DNA from: a virus
Length of the DNA stretch: 36,406 bases
Virus record (IMG/VR): IMGVR_UViG_3300043410_000250
Coordinates: 1-36,406 of that record
Direction: 5' to 3' (one strand)
The translations under genes were made by a program, and so were the position numbers. Positions 23,514-31,589 of this stretch are shown in pieces; position 1 is the stretch's first letter; each line of letters begins with the position of its first letter. The notes beneath the pieces are model-generated. The model had not been told where the DNA came from. It was given only the letters and a program-made list of their open reading frames with translations, and did no database searches.

Positions 23514-23543
23514 AAAAAGCCACCCCTTTTGAGGATGGCTTTC
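23514..23543 (-). terminator. Intrinsic terminator between head genes
   Basis: On the minus strand, AAAGCCA (23542-23536) and TGGCTTT (23522-23516) form a 7-bp stem, helped by CC/GG pairs, around an A-rich loop, followed at once by a T-rich run (TTTTTCTCTTTTT). This is a good intrinsic terminator after the head-fibre gene. It could partly separate the abundant coat and head messages from the fibre genes. Confidence 0.7.
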
Positions 23544-23559
23544 CCGTATTTAAGGCAAA

Positions 23560-23862
23560 TTAAGCCTTGATGATGCCCAGAGCCTTGAGCGCGGCAACGA
23601 TGTCACCAATCGTGTAGGCCGTAGAACCAGTGCCGCCGGTGAACGTGGTGTTCACATAGGCAGCGGTGGTCGAGCCAGCAGCGGAGGTGGCGGTATTGCC
23701 AGATGCGGTCGGTTGGGTCGAACCCGTAGCGCCAAAGAAGGAAACCAAACCGCCGTTGGGGGCGATTGCGGTTCCGTCAGTGCTGTCACCATCAATCAGA
23801 TAGTGCGGGCTGGTGGTAACGGCAGGGCCGTTGTTGGTGTAGGTGGTAGGAGCCAGAGCCAT
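23560..23862 (-). CDS. Head fibre-like protein (100 aa)
   Basis: The C-terminal AYTIGDIVAALKALGIIKA is the closing motif of phage head-fibre-like proteins, in which the short helix follows a flexible Gly/Ser/Thr shaft. Residues 1-55 (TTYTNNGPAVTTSPHYLIDG) are a beta head, and residues 48-75 are low-complexity T/S/A. It lies directly after the coat gene and has AAGGA before its start, so it is expected to be abundant. It probably forms trimers on the capsid surface. Confidence 0.75.
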   Translation of the reverse strand: MALAPTTYTNNGPAVTTSPHYLIDGDSTDGTAIAPNGGLVSFFGATGSTQPTASGNTATSAAGSTTAAYVNTTFTGGTGSTAYTIGDIVAALKALGIIKA

Positions 23863-23889
23863 TTTGAATTCCTTAAAAAGTTAATGACA

Positions 23890-23906
23890 GGGGGTGTTTA
23901 GCCCCC
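23890..23906. other. GC-rich hairpin after the coat gene
   Basis: GGGGG (23890-23894) pairs with CCCCC (23902-23906) around TGTTTAG. On the plus strand the stem is followed by TTTT; on the minus strand (the direction of the coat gene) the T-run comes some bases later. It may be a weak terminator or a 3'-end stabilising stem for the coat message. Confidence 0.4.
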
Positions 23907-23915
23907 TTTTGTCAA

Positions 23916-25407
23916 TTAGGCTGCAACGCGACAGGCGAGTTCCGGGTAGAGCGGAGCCCAACCATAGAGCACGTCCAGACGGGTCGGGATCGAGTCGTTG
24001 TTGATGGTGTATTGGCGAACCACACGCATCGACAGACCGATTTCCTTGTCCGAGGCGCGACCAGCAAAGTGGACGCCTTCCGGCAGTTCAAGATCAGCCA
24101 CTGCCAGCGTGAAAGCATTGCGGTGCATGATGATGTTCTGCGGAGACACAGTGCCCGTCTTGTTAAAGAAGTTCACGGTAGCCGTAGAGGAGGTGGACGG
24201 GATCGTCACGTTCTGGAACTGACCAGCGGTGATAACAGCGGGGCTGACGGTCACGTTGAAGGTCGCGCCAGTGCCGGAGGCAGCAGACTTGACCACAAAG
24301 TTACGCAGCTTGTTGCTACCGTAGGCTTGACGGTTCTGGGGGTTAACAGCGTACACGCCATCAATCGTAATCACATCGCCAGCGTTCAGAGAAACTGCGC
24401 CGGTAGAGGTGATGCTGATCGTGGAGGACGATGCCCAACCAGAGGTCAGGAAGCCCGTGGCGGCGGTCGTGGAGCACACAGCCGTACCAGCGAACGAACC
24501 GAACGTCTGGGAAACCACGTTCTGATCCATCTTCCAGTTCATGCCAGCGGAGTCACGGCCCATCAGACCTTTACGGTACTGCTCGCCAATGGCTTCCTGG
24601 GGCACGAACAGACCTTTCAGGCTGTCCACGATGGTGGCGCTGGTGAACGGTTCGACGATACACGAACGGCGACCATCACGGGGAGCACCTTCGGCGTCCA
24701 GATACGCACCTGCGGTCAGGTAGGTAATCAGGCCGGTCGGGGGCGTTCCAGCAGTACCAACGATGTTGGCGGTTTGCAGCGTAGCCATAGACAGACCGTC
24801 ACGGTCAATCTTGTTGGCGATAGCGGCAACAGCGGGCTTCAGCACTCGATCGCTGAACATATCCAGCGACAGCGCCAAGTCTTGCGTAGTGAATTGTGTC
24901 ATTCTGTTACTTCAGCCTCTCGGCTTACTGACCTTTTCAGGCGGGTTAGGCGCTTCGGCCTATCCTCTCGGGCTTCTTTTCGGTTATACCCAAGTTCAGA
25001 CTATCGCATCCCATTTCAGGGCCATTCCACTTAGTCGTTCAGGCTGCACAGAGTTTCCTCTTGCTTGCCCCCTGTCGCCCTCCGCAGGGCTTCCAAGTCA
25101 ATCAGGAACGGTTTTGCCAACGTCCTTAGTGGACGTATGTGGACATACCTTTATCCACATGGAACTGGGTGCTCAGGGTAACAGGCACGCTCGTCTCGTT
25201 GAAATCTTCAACGTTCAGGGCGGGGCCGGTCGTACCGATGAAGCGGCCCGGACGGCGAACGTTGACCGTGTTACCGATCTTCGCGCCGACCACGGCAAAC
25301 TGGTCATCATAGTTACGGTCCACTTCCGAGGTGAAGGTCAACTCGTTTTCCAAGACCATCAACGCTTCGTTGGTGATCTTGCTAATAGTTAGCAATTGGT
25401 TAGACAT
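23916..25407 (-). CDS. Major coat protein, P22 gp5-type, gene split by an intron
   Basis: It builds the capsid shell. Two coding parts are seen. Exon 1 (25407-25153) encodes 85 residues from MSNQLLTISKITNEALMVLE to TQFHVD, with the P22-type N-terminal arm and RRPGRFIGTTGPALNVEDFN. Exon 2 (24899-23916) encodes 327 residues beginning TQFTTQDLALSLDMFSDRVL, followed by KPAVAAIANKID, GLMGRDSAGMNWKMDQNV and an inserted-domain-like Ser/Thr/Gly-rich region. The joined product is 412 residues, near the 430 of P22 gp5, and reads HVD-TQFTTQDLALSLD across the join, as in P22-family coat proteins. Without splicing, exon 1 runs into the intron and stops after eight more codons, which would be lethal. AAGGAAATG lies before ATG 25407. 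Confidence 0.92.
24900..25152 (-). ncRNA. Group I self-splicing intron in the coat gene (253 nt, no ORF)
   Basis: Sense is the minus strand. P1: exon end ATGTGGAT (25160-25153) pairs with the guide GTCCACAT (25144-25137), the last pair being the obligatory u.G at the 5' splice site. P2: ACGTCC/GGACGT (25136-25131 with 25125-25120). P3: CCGTTCC (25111-25105) with GGAATGG (25028-25022). P4: TTGaCTTG (25101-25094) with CAAGCAA (25067-25061). P5: GCCCT/AGGGC (25090-25086 with 25081-25077). P6: GAG-GAAA-CTC (25060-25051). P7: GACTA (25036-25032) with TAGTC (25003-24999). P8: CCC/GGG next to P7. P9-type AGCC-GAGA-GGCT at 24925-24914. The intron ends in G (24900), the omega G. It contains no endonuclease frame. 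Removal restores the coat frame exactly. Confidence 0.92.
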
Positions 25408-25438
25408 TTCGTCATTTCCTTACAAAAAAAGATTAGAT

Positions 25439-26341
25439 TTACCGAATCTTTCCAGCCTTACGCATCGCTTTCCATTCGTGATATGACCCTTTGAACACTC
25501 CATCGGAGGTCATAGGCACATCAGCCTTTCCAGCGCCACGGATCGGTTGGATCGGTTCCGGTGCTTTACTTCTAGCCACAACAGGGGGCTTTTCATCTTT
25601 CGATTCAAACCTCGTCTCCAGTTTCCCAATCTCGCGCAGAGCCTTGGCGGGGTTCATATTGGACAACTCACCAACCAACTCAGGGTTGTTGGCAAAGTGA
25701 TAGAGGATTTTTGGGCCTACATCACTGTCCATCACCGCATCCCGAATGTGGTCGGGGATTGGCGTGTCACCTGCCGATGCGATCATCTCGTCAAAATCAG
25801 GCATCTCGGACTTGGCAGCTACAACCTTTTGCAACCATGATTCTTGAATCTTGGCGCGTTCGGCTTGCACTCTGGCCTGTTCTTGTGCTTGTTTTTCCTG
25901 ATTGAATCGCTGCTCTACCCGGTAATCAGCAAGAGCCTTCGCATACTCAAATGCGTCCTCAAACTGATGCGGTTGCGGTTCTTGATCGACTTTGACCTCC
26001 GTTTTTGGGGCCGACTGTCGCTCCAGTTCTGCAAGCCGCGCCTCTAAACTCGCCCTGGCTTCGCGCTCCCGTTGGGCTTCTGCCCTAGCTTCTTCGCGTT
26101 GTCTGGTGATTTCAGAGAACCGTTTTTCGATCTTCGGATTCTGTTTACGTTCCTCTTGCGGTTTCGCGGTTTCTGCTTCGGGCGGTTCACTCTGTTCCTC
26201 GGCGACCGGCTCCGCTTCCACCTTTTCGGTTTCAGCAGCCTCGGGTTCCGCTTTGGATTCAGCTAAACCTAATCTCTCTGCATAAAAATTCGCCGCATTT
26301 TCGCTGGTCACTACGGAGCCAGCAGACTTCTCAGTTGACAT
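25439..26341 (-). CDS. Scaffolding protein, P22 gp8-type (300 aa)
   Basis: It guides coat assembly and leaves the procapsid. It is highly charged and helical throughout: a Glu/Ala/Pro-rich N-terminal part (EAETEKVEAEPVAEEQSEPP, residues about 35-60), a long coiled coil (KRFSEITRQREEARAEAQRE), then a central part with DFDEMIASAGDTPIPDHIRD and ILYHFANNPELVGELSNMNP, and a basic end GSYHEWKAMRKAGKIR that would bind coat. The 300 residues equal P22 gp8 (303). It sits between portal and coat as expected. Confidence 0.92.
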   Translation of the reverse strand: MSTEKSAGSVVTSENAANFYAERLGLAESKAEPEAAETEKVEAEPVAEEQSEPPEAETAKPQEERKQNPKIEKRFSEITRQREEARAEAQREREARASLEARLAELERQSAPKTEVKVDQEPQPHQFEDAFEYAKALADYRVEQRFNQEKQAQEQARVQAERAKIQESWLQKVVAAKSEMPDFDEMIASAGDTPIPDHIRDAVMDSDVGPKILYHFANNPELVGELSNMNPAKALREIGKLETRFESKDEKPPVVARSKAPEPIQPIRGAGKADVPMTSDGVFKGSYHEWKAMRKAGKIR

Positions 26342-26408
26342 AGGTGTTACCCTAAGAATTTACCCCGTGAAACCCACGGGTAGGTTTGGTCAATATAGAC
26401 CGAATTAG
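26342..26408 (-). other. Short spacer with a stable hairpin between scaffold and portal genes
   Basis: CCCGTG/CACGGG forms a 6-bp stem around an A/C-rich loop (26364-26380), and GGTC/GACC a second small stem nearby. There is no T-run, so a terminator is unlikely. A processing or translation-control site that sets scaffold levels is possible. Confidence 0.35.
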
Positions 26409-28547
26409 TTACTGCGTCAATCCACCTGTGAACGGACTAGCGCCTTGTTCAATGTCTTGGGCGGCAACCTGGGCATAACCCATTTGCTCGGCATTGCGGC
26501 GGTCAATCTCTGCGTTAAGGCGAGCCGTGTCCATGTGGTGCAACAGCAGTTGGACGATTGCGTCGATTTCCGTCTTGTTCTGCGAGGTGACAGCGCGAGT
26601 GTTTTGGTCGTTGACTTTGACCTCTGCCATCGTCTCGGTGTTGTGAGCGCGGGCCGTAACATCCATGAGTTTGCGCTTGTCCTCATGGGATTGGCGCACT
26701 TCCTCGATGTCTTGGCGTTGTTTGATGAACATTTGCATAGCGGTCATCTGCTCTTGCATATCTGCAACTTGCTTCTGCGCTTGCATCAGTTTCATCTGAA
26801 CCATCGGCGGCACATCGGACTTTTCGTCAATCTGGGCCAGCGGGTTGGTCGCCGCCAGACGGTCGGCAATCGTGTCTGCGCCAGGGAAGTCCATGTTTCG
26901 GAACACCAAATCACCAGCCACGTTGAACAATTCAGGCTTCGCCATAAGCGGGAGCATTGCTTCCACAGCTTCCTGGCGCTTGGAGTTATATCCAGGCCCG
27001 GTTTCCATGACAACATCGTAGCGGCCCACGGTCACGTTGTTCAGGACTTGATTGACCGCCCCATCTTCGCTCGGAACTTGTTGGTTCAGTGTCACCATGT
27101 CGGGCTTGCCATCTTCACCAATGATCCGCAATACACGCTCGGTGTCGTAGATTTTCGGGATCAGATCAAGACAGATGCGACCGACTTGGGCGATGGTTTT
27201 CGTCAGGTTGTCGTAAAAGTCAAAGTTGGTCAGGTCCATCTGCTGAATCTGACCATTCAGCGCCTTGCCTGAAATCTGACCTTGACCCAACTGAGCCGGG
27301 TCAAAGATGCCCATCATGGTCTTGATGTCATCATCAATCGTGGCGGCAGCAGACATAATCCCGGCAGCGGGCGGTTCGGGCTGGAGACGGCTAGGCGGCG
27401 GCGCAGGGCGTCCGTCGATGTCCGTCTGTTTGTATTTCAGGACCGGCAAAGACTTGACGTTTGCCTGTGCCCAATCCGCTTCATGGCCCTCGTCTTGGCC
27501 TTCTGCCAGCAACCATTTGGCCTTGGGAGCCAGGGCAATGCTCTCCGTCATGGAGGTTTGCCAGAAGTTGTACATACGTTGGGCGTCTTTGCCGTGACGC
27601 ACCATGCCAAACTTCTTACGTTTGTCGCCGATTACAACCTGACGCCCGTATACTGGGACGATAGGAATGTATTTTCCAGGCCATTCCTTTTCCTCAAGAA
27701 TCTCAATTGCGGTCAGTTTGCAATATTTGATGTACTTGCGGAACGAATTGCGCTTGTCAATAACGGTGATTCCAGCCGCCGCCAGCATCTCCGGAGGAGG
27801 CAAATCAGCCTCAAACACGGAAGTGCCATCGGACAGCATGACTAACTTCTCGGGCTTGCGTTCCGTGTAGAAGTATTCAGCGATCCGGATGTCCTCTTTC
27901 TGAATCCACTCAGATTGAGAATCGCCCGTCCCACGTTGCTGGAATGAATCAACTTCGGCGTTTGGGTACAACTCCTTAAACACCTTTTTCGGCATCATCA
28001 TGGTAATCAGACATTCTTCAGCGTCTGAGCCATCCAAAGCCTGGGAGTTGATGTCGTAATAGACCGTGAAAGGGTTGTAGACAGGATCAATGAAGATTTC
28101 CTGCTCAAAGGAATCCTCGCTGATGTAATCCGTCCGAACTCGAATGAAGCCCCAACCGCCCCGCACCGCATAGTCTGCGGCGGTGTCATAGGCATCGTCA
28201 GCGTTGGAGTTGACCTCAATATGACGGATCACGCCCTGAATCACCTGGGCGATTTTGGCATCGGCTTCGTTGTTAACCGCATGAACCTTGACGCGAGGGC
28301 GTTGCTGGCGCATCTGGTTCACAACCTGACGGCAGTAGCCATCCAGCTTGTTGATTGTCAGGACGGGGCGGGATTCAAGGTTGCGACTGTTTTGTAGTTC
28401 AACGGGCCACTGATCGCCGTTCACGAACTTCAAATCTTCTAGCGCCTCTTGGCGATTCATGGTGTCGGCATCGTTCGCACGCTTGAGGAACTGTTTTGCC
28501 TTGTCGATTCTGGGATCGTAATCGCTCAGAGAGGTATCTTCAGCCAT
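26409..28547 (-). CDS. Portal protein, P22 gp1-type (712 aa)
   Basis: The dodecameric ring through which DNA enters and leaves. Family features: the N-terminal YDPRIDKAKQFLKRANDADT and RQEALEDLKFVNGDQW, the RNLESRPVLTINKLDGYCRQ segment (about residues 60-80) used throughout P22-like portals, WGFIRVRTDY, and a C-terminal Gln-rich helical barrel (MQAQKQVADMQEQMTAMQM). Length is close to the 725 residues of P22 gp1. Start taken at ATG 28547 (MAEDTS), two bases after the TerL stop; ATG 28562 inside terL would add five residues. The barrel region is long enough to extend into the capsid. Confidence 0.93.
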   Translation of the reverse strand: MAEDTSLSDYDPRIDKAKQFLKRANDADTMNRQEALEDLKFVNGDQWPVELQNSRNLESRPVLTINKLDGYCRQVVNQMRQQRPRVKVHAVNNEADAKIAQVIQGVIRHIEVNSNADDAYDTAADYAVRGGWGFIRVRTDYISEDSFEQEIFIDPVYNPFTVYYDINSQALDGSDAEECLITMMMPKKVFKELYPNAEVDSFQQRGTGDSQSEWIQKEDIRIAEYFYTERKPEKLVMLSDGTSVFEADLPPPEMLAAAGITVIDKRNSFRKYIKYCKLTAIEILEEKEWPGKYIPIVPVYGRQVVIGDKRKKFGMVRHGKDAQRMYNFWQTSMTESIALAPKAKWLLAEGQDEGHEADWAQANVKSLPVLKYKQTDIDGRPAPPPSRLQPEPPAAGIMSAAATIDDDIKTMMGIFDPAQLGQGQISGKALNGQIQQMDLTNFDFYDNLTKTIAQVGRICLDLIPKIYDTERVLRIIGEDGKPDMVTLNQQVPSEDGAVNQVLNNVTVGRYDVVMETGPGYNSKRQEAVEAMLPLMAKPELFNVAGDLVFRNMDFPGADTIADRLAATNPLAQIDEKSDVPPMVQMKLMQAQKQVADMQEQMTAMQMFIKQRQDIEEVRQSHEDKRKLMDVTARAHNTETMAEVKVNDQNTRAVTSQNKTEIDAIVQLLLHHMDTARLNAEIDRRNAEQMGYAQVAAQDIEQGASPFTGGLTQ

Positions 28548-28549
28548 GT

Positions 28550-29821
28550 TTAACCCATCCATGAAAGGTTAGAGTTTGCGTACAACTGCTGGTTCAGTTG
28601 CTTTTTCACCGGCTTACGGGGTTCGTTCACCATCAAACCAATCATGCGGAAAGCGTCTGCGCCATGAGAATAGTGGTCGTGCAGAGGATTTCGGCTGAAT
28701 TGGCCTGTTTCTGGGTCAACCTCGTAACGGTAGTGACGGAGGCATTGTAGCCCTTCGTGGCAATTTTCCCTATCGAAATAACACGAACGGAACATTGTCC
28801 TTGCAGCGTTAATTGAGTCTGCCACCGGCGTTCTGGGGATGATTCGGGTCTTATAACCAGCCGCCCGCACGATTTCCTCGATGCTCCGACCGTTTGCCGC
28901 TAGGGTTTTGTTCTCCGCATCATGTGGAAGCCACAGCGTGTCGTACACATATCCAAAGGATTGCATGGTCGCCAGATACTCGGAAATCGTCTTTTGCGTG
29001 CCCTCAACGTACCGAATCAGCCGGGTTTCCATCCCAATGAACTGGAGGAACCAGATCGCCGTGGCATCAGCCCATCCTAGGTCAAATACGGCATGAACGG
29101 GCTTGGTCGGGTCGTAGGGAACTCTGGTGATGCGCCCCTCAAGTTCGGTCATTTGCATTTCGCGGGCGAAAACAGCGCCATCCACCGTTTGGCGACATAA
29201 GCCCTCCCACACCACGTTGTATGAGGCCGGATCGCGGTGTTTCAGAGAATCCTTTTCGATTCTCAAAGTGTCAGGGAACCAAGGATTTTTGTCCCAGTTG
29301 ACCTTTACGGACGCGCAATTGTCAGGGGCATGAACGACAAATCGTTGATAAGTCTCATCCGTTTCAAGTTCTGGGTTAAAAGTAATCCATATTTCGCTTT
29401 CAGGTGCGCGAATAGTAGGAATCAATATGTCCCATGATCGTTTTGAAACCGTTTGTGCCTCCTCTACCCAACAGCGAGTGACCCCTTCAAATGATTTTAT
29501 TGATGCAATAGAGTTATTTTTTAAGCCAGCAAATAAGAACAGAGTTCCATTTTTACCACGGATTTCGCTTTCCGTGATTTCATAGAAGGATTCCAAACCC
29601 ATCATCTGGATTTGATCTGTCAGCAATTGATGAACCGAATCCTTAAGGGATTTCTGAACTTCACGGGCGCACAAAATACGTTGCGGGCTTTGCGCCCCTT
29701 GAAGCAATAGCATCATGGCAAAAGTCCATGATTTCCCAGACCCTCTACCACCCCAAGCGCATTTGTAACGCTTTGGCTCAGTTAGGAAATGCGCCCATTC
29801 TGGAAAGGATATTTCCCTCAT
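28550..29821 (-). CDS. terL: Terminase large subunit (423 aa)
   Basis: ATP-driven packaging motor and headful nuclease. Walker A is GGRGSGKS (residues 24-31), the Walker B-like strand is RCWVEEAQ (116-123), and the coupling region follows at ITFNPELETDETYQRF. The nuclease half starts near residue 240 with PVHAVFDLGWADATA (D247 and D252 as likely metal ligands), then LWLPHDAENK and the C-terminal HDHYSHGADAFRM carrying the last Asp. This is the PBSX/Terminase_3 type. It follows terS with an ATGA-style overlap (29818-29821). A headful-packaging mechanism would fit the circularly closing sequence. Confidence 0.95.
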   Translation of the reverse strand: MREISFPEWAHFLTEPKRYKCAWGGRGSGKSWTFAMMLLLQGAQSPQRILCAREVQKSLKDSVHQLLTDQIQMMGLESFYEITESEIRGKNGTLFLFAGLKNNSIASIKSFEGVTRCWVEEAQTVSKRSWDILIPTIRAPESEIWITFNPELETDETYQRFVVHAPDNCASVKVNWDKNPWFPDTLRIEKDSLKHRDPASYNVVWEGLCRQTVDGAVFAREMQMTELEGRITRVPYDPTKPVHAVFDLGWADATAIWFLQFIGMETRLIRYVEGTQKTISEYLATMQSFGYVYDTLWLPHDAENKTLAANGRSIEEIVRAAGYKTRIIPRTPVADSINAARTMFRSCYFDRENCHEGLQCLRHYRYEVDPETGQFSRNPLHDHYSHGADAFRMIGLMVNEPRKPVKKQLNQQLYANSNLSWMG

Positions 29822-30225
29822 TCAGGCTTTACAAAAGTAACTTGAATGCCAGTCACCAGCGGAGCGCCATCAGCCCCGGTGATTTCCTGTTTAACCTGTT
29901 CCCTGTACTTCTTCGGGAATCTTGCAGCCATGCTCCTAGACCAAAGAGAGGCGTTCAACTTAGGCCCATCCTTCACTTCAACCATGTAAGCGTGGGCTTG
30001 TTCTTCCCACCACGCTTGCTCAAAATGCTTGGCATCTTCCAAGGCTTGCATAAATTCTTCGTGCTCATCACGCCATTTATACAAAACTCGTATGGAAAGG
30101 TTCAGGTTGTAAGCAATTTGTTCTACGCTTTTGCCGAGTTTGCCCAACTCTATGACTTTTTCGCATAGTGCGGGGTCATAGAGGGTTGGTCTACCAACGG
30201 GGCGTTTTTCGGCTGTTTCAGTCAT
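29818..30225 (-). CDS. terS: Terminase small subunit (135 aa)
   Basis: It recognises the phage DNA and delivers it to the motor. After a basic N-terminus with KRPVGRPTLYDPALCEKVIE there is a helix-turn-helix (SVEQIAYNLNLSIRVLYKWR, residues about 34-53), a long oligomerising helical part (HFEQAWWEEQAHAYMVEVKD, NASLWSRSMAARFPKKYREQ) and a beta tail GIQVTFVKPE that would contact TerL. Placement directly upstream of terL and overlapping it by ATGA settles the call. Confidence 0.93.
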   Translation of the reverse strand: MTETAEKRPVGRPTLYDPALCEKVIELGKLGKSVEQIAYNLNLSIRVLYKWRDEHEEFMQALEDAKHFEQAWWEEQAHAYMVEVKDGPKLNASLWSRSMAARFPKKYREQVKQEITGADGAPLVTGIQVTFVKPE

Positions 30226-30848
30226 TTTGAAGGTAAAAAACGTGTCAAATCTACAATTTCTGACGGGTTTTCGCCTTGCATCGTAACGATACCGTCATAC
30301 CCGTCTTTTGCTATTGCTTTGGACAAGGCTTTTCCTTTTTTTCCACCATATTGCTTTGACAAAACTTGTTTCCAATTGTCAGGATCTGTATATAAACCTT
30401 CTCCCCAATCAATGACAAGAGGATTTTTGAATTCCATAATTCCATGAGTGTAGTTTTTTGGTAATTTTGAAACATCTACATCATGAGCGCTTGAAATGTA
30501 ATTCCCATGTGGTTCGATTAGTTGTCCAAATTTATCTTCACCATACTTGTGAAATTGTGGCGCTTTTTCTGTATTTTTTATGAAAGGGAATGAAATCGGT
30601 TTCCCTGTCATAAATGTCACACCAATTGGGTTGTAAGCCTCCGCTAACTTAGCGCCCAAGGCTTTGCTGGCTGGCCCGTACAAATCTTGTTCCTGGGCCG
30701 CCGCCGCCGTCATCTCATTCAGCACCCTAGCACGATCATTGGCGTTCCCCGCCATCTGTTGCAGACTGGTCATGGGGTTTTGGATTAAATCCGAGGCTTT
30801 GCGCCTAGCGGTTCCAATGGCTGAATATAGATCGGCAAGTGTCGGCAT
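30222..30848 (-). CDS. ADP-ribosyltransferase-like protein (208 aa)
   Basis: A helical N-terminal part (residues 1-75, with AARRKASDLIQNP-like TARRKASDLIQNPMTSLQQM) is followed by a compact beta domain: GNYISSAHD, MEFKNPLVIDWGEG, then AIAKDGYDGIVTMQG and NPSEIVDLTRF at the end. The triplet of a strand with Y-x-S-S, KNPLVIDW, GYDGIV and a terminal S-E-I-V-D-L is the layout of polyvalent-protein/ART-type domains, where the Ser-Ser and the late Glu belong to the NAD site. That would allow modification of a host protein after injection, but catalysis is not shown. AAAGGAT stands before ATG 30848, and the stop overlaps terS by ATGA. Confidence 0.6.
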   Translation of the reverse strand: MPTLADLYSAIGTARRKASDLIQNPMTSLQQMAGNANDRARVLNEMTAAAAQEQDLYGPASKALGAKLAEAYNPIGVTFMTGKPISFPFIKNTEKAPQFHKYGEDKFGQLIEPHGNYISSAHDVDVSKLPKNYTHGIMEFKNPLVIDWGEGLYTDPDNWKQVLSKQYGGKKGKALSKAIAKDGYDGIVTMQGENPSEIVDLTRFLPSK

Positions 30849-31008
30849 GGCTATCCTTTGGGTTGTTGGTACTCGCTGCGTCTGTGCGGTCTGCTAAGAA
30901 GCCGAGCAAAGAATCGTCGCCACGGCACAGCATCCGCTTTCCCAACACGGCTGGAGACTGGTCGCTTCGACCCCAAGGCTTGTACTTCGCCCGGATACCA
31001 ATCCCCAT
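30805..31008 (-). CDS. Doubtful small ORF in a hairpin-rich region (67 aa)
   Basis: The frame from ATG 31008 begins MGIGIRAKYKPWGRSDQSPA and continues GKRMLCRGDDSLLGFLADRT with ordinary codon use, but it lacks a convincing ribosome site. Its last 44 bases lie in the next gene. The same DNA forms the stems GGAT/ATCC, GGTCG/CGACC and CCCCG/CGGGG. I cannot decide between a small protein and a non-coding region, such as a packaging-recognition site beside terS. Confidence 0.28.
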   Translation of the reverse strand: MGIGIRAKYKPWGRSDQSPAVLGKRMLCRGDDSLLGFLADRTDAASTNNPKDSHADTCRSIFSHWNR

Positions 31009-31085
31009 GCGTGTTAGTCCCCGTCTCTCCGGGGTGTCCGCGCCTCTAATTTTCTGCGCCCGCCACCGCAGTTAATGATTGCGGC

Positions 31086-31223
31086 TCATTTTTTCTTTTT
31101 TTCGGCTTCGCGCTTTACAGAATACGCAATCGCCACGGCTTGTTTGGTCGGTTTCCCGGCCTTTACCTCGGCCTTGATGTTCTCTTTGAAAGCCTTATCA
31201 GTCTTGCTTTTCTTCAGAGGCAT
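31086..31223 (-). CDS. Small basic phage protein, GKPxKQAVAIAYS type (45 aa)
   Basis: The motif NIKAEVKAGKPTKQAVAIAY with a lysine-only C-terminus (EKKKK) is a well-known tiny protein type of many phages and some bacteria, of unknown function; it is helical and strongly basic. It starts inside the last codons of the preceding gene (31198-31374), with AAGGAG-like AGAAGAAAAA upstream. Likely binds nucleic acid or a capsid part, by composition only. Confidence 0.78.
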   Translation of the reverse strand: MPLKKSKTDKAFKENIKAEVKAGKPTKQAVAIAYSVKREAEKKKK

Positions 31224-31374
31224 TTTTCTTCTCCATTTCAGCCAAAAACCAATGACATTGCTGAATAGCGCCCGACACCTGTTGCAGTTGGACGCCGCTT
31301 TGTTGCATAGTTTGCTCTAGTTCTTTGGCCTTTGCAACCAAATCTTGAATCCTAAGTTGTACCAAATCTTTCAT
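31198..31374 (-). CDS. Helical small protein (58 aa)
   Basis: MKDLVQLRIQDLVAKAKELE, then QTMQQSGVQLQQVSGAIQQC: a Gln/Leu-rich amphipathic helix pattern with heptad spacing, so probably an oligomeric coiled coil. It starts by overlapping the stop of gene 31371-31589. It resembles small phage proteins of the kind found just ahead of packaging genes. No defined function. Confidence 0.65.
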   Translation of the reverse strand: MKDLVQLRIQDLVAKAKELEQTMQQSGVQLQQVSGAIQQCHWFLAEMEKKNASEEKQD

Positions 31375-31589
31375 TTCATTTCACCGGTTGTTATTGTTGT
31401 GAACCTTTTTTCTGATATTGCTCGCAATTTTTGTCGATGGAATACGTCATGGATTTCTCTCAATTCCATTTTTGCTATATACATTTCGTCAAGAATGTCA
31501 TTGTGATCCTTAACAATTTTGTTCAAGCGGCTGTCGATTCGCTCAATTGCCTTAATCATGTCATCATCAATGCCGACTAAAAGGCTCAT
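31371..31589 (-). CDS. Helical small protein (72 aa)
   Basis: It begins MSLLVGIDDDMIKAIERIDS by ATGA overlap with the GroES-like gene and has GAGGAAGAA upstream. Residues 10-50 form one long charged helix (LNKIVKDHNDILDEMYIAKM), with a basic tail. Coiled-coil character is likely. No family recognised. Confidence 0.65.
   Translation of the reverse strand: MSLLVGIDDDMIKAIERIDSRLNKIVKDHNDILDEMYIAKMELREIHDVFHRQKLRAISEKRFTTITTGEMK

Noticed and set aside
24012-25034. 340-aa plus-strand frame opposite the coat gene
   Set aside because: Antisense to a clear coat gene and running into its intron; its His/Arg/Gly-rich composition is what an antisense frame of such a gene gives.
24900-25407. Coat gene broken by a frameshift or nonsense mutation (pseudogene)
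   Set aside because: The interruption has all paired elements of a group I intron, correct u.G and terminal G at the borders, and its exact removal restores frame and family sequence.
26445-27845. Two long plus-strand frames opposite the portal gene
   Set aside because: They mirror the portal coding sequence, lack ribosome sites and family resemblance.
30501-31085. A tRNA gene near the packaging genes
   Set aside because: The GGTTCGA-like string at about 30510 lies in a coding frame and no cloverleaf can be drawn; the hairpins at 30849-31085 do not fit tRNA arms.
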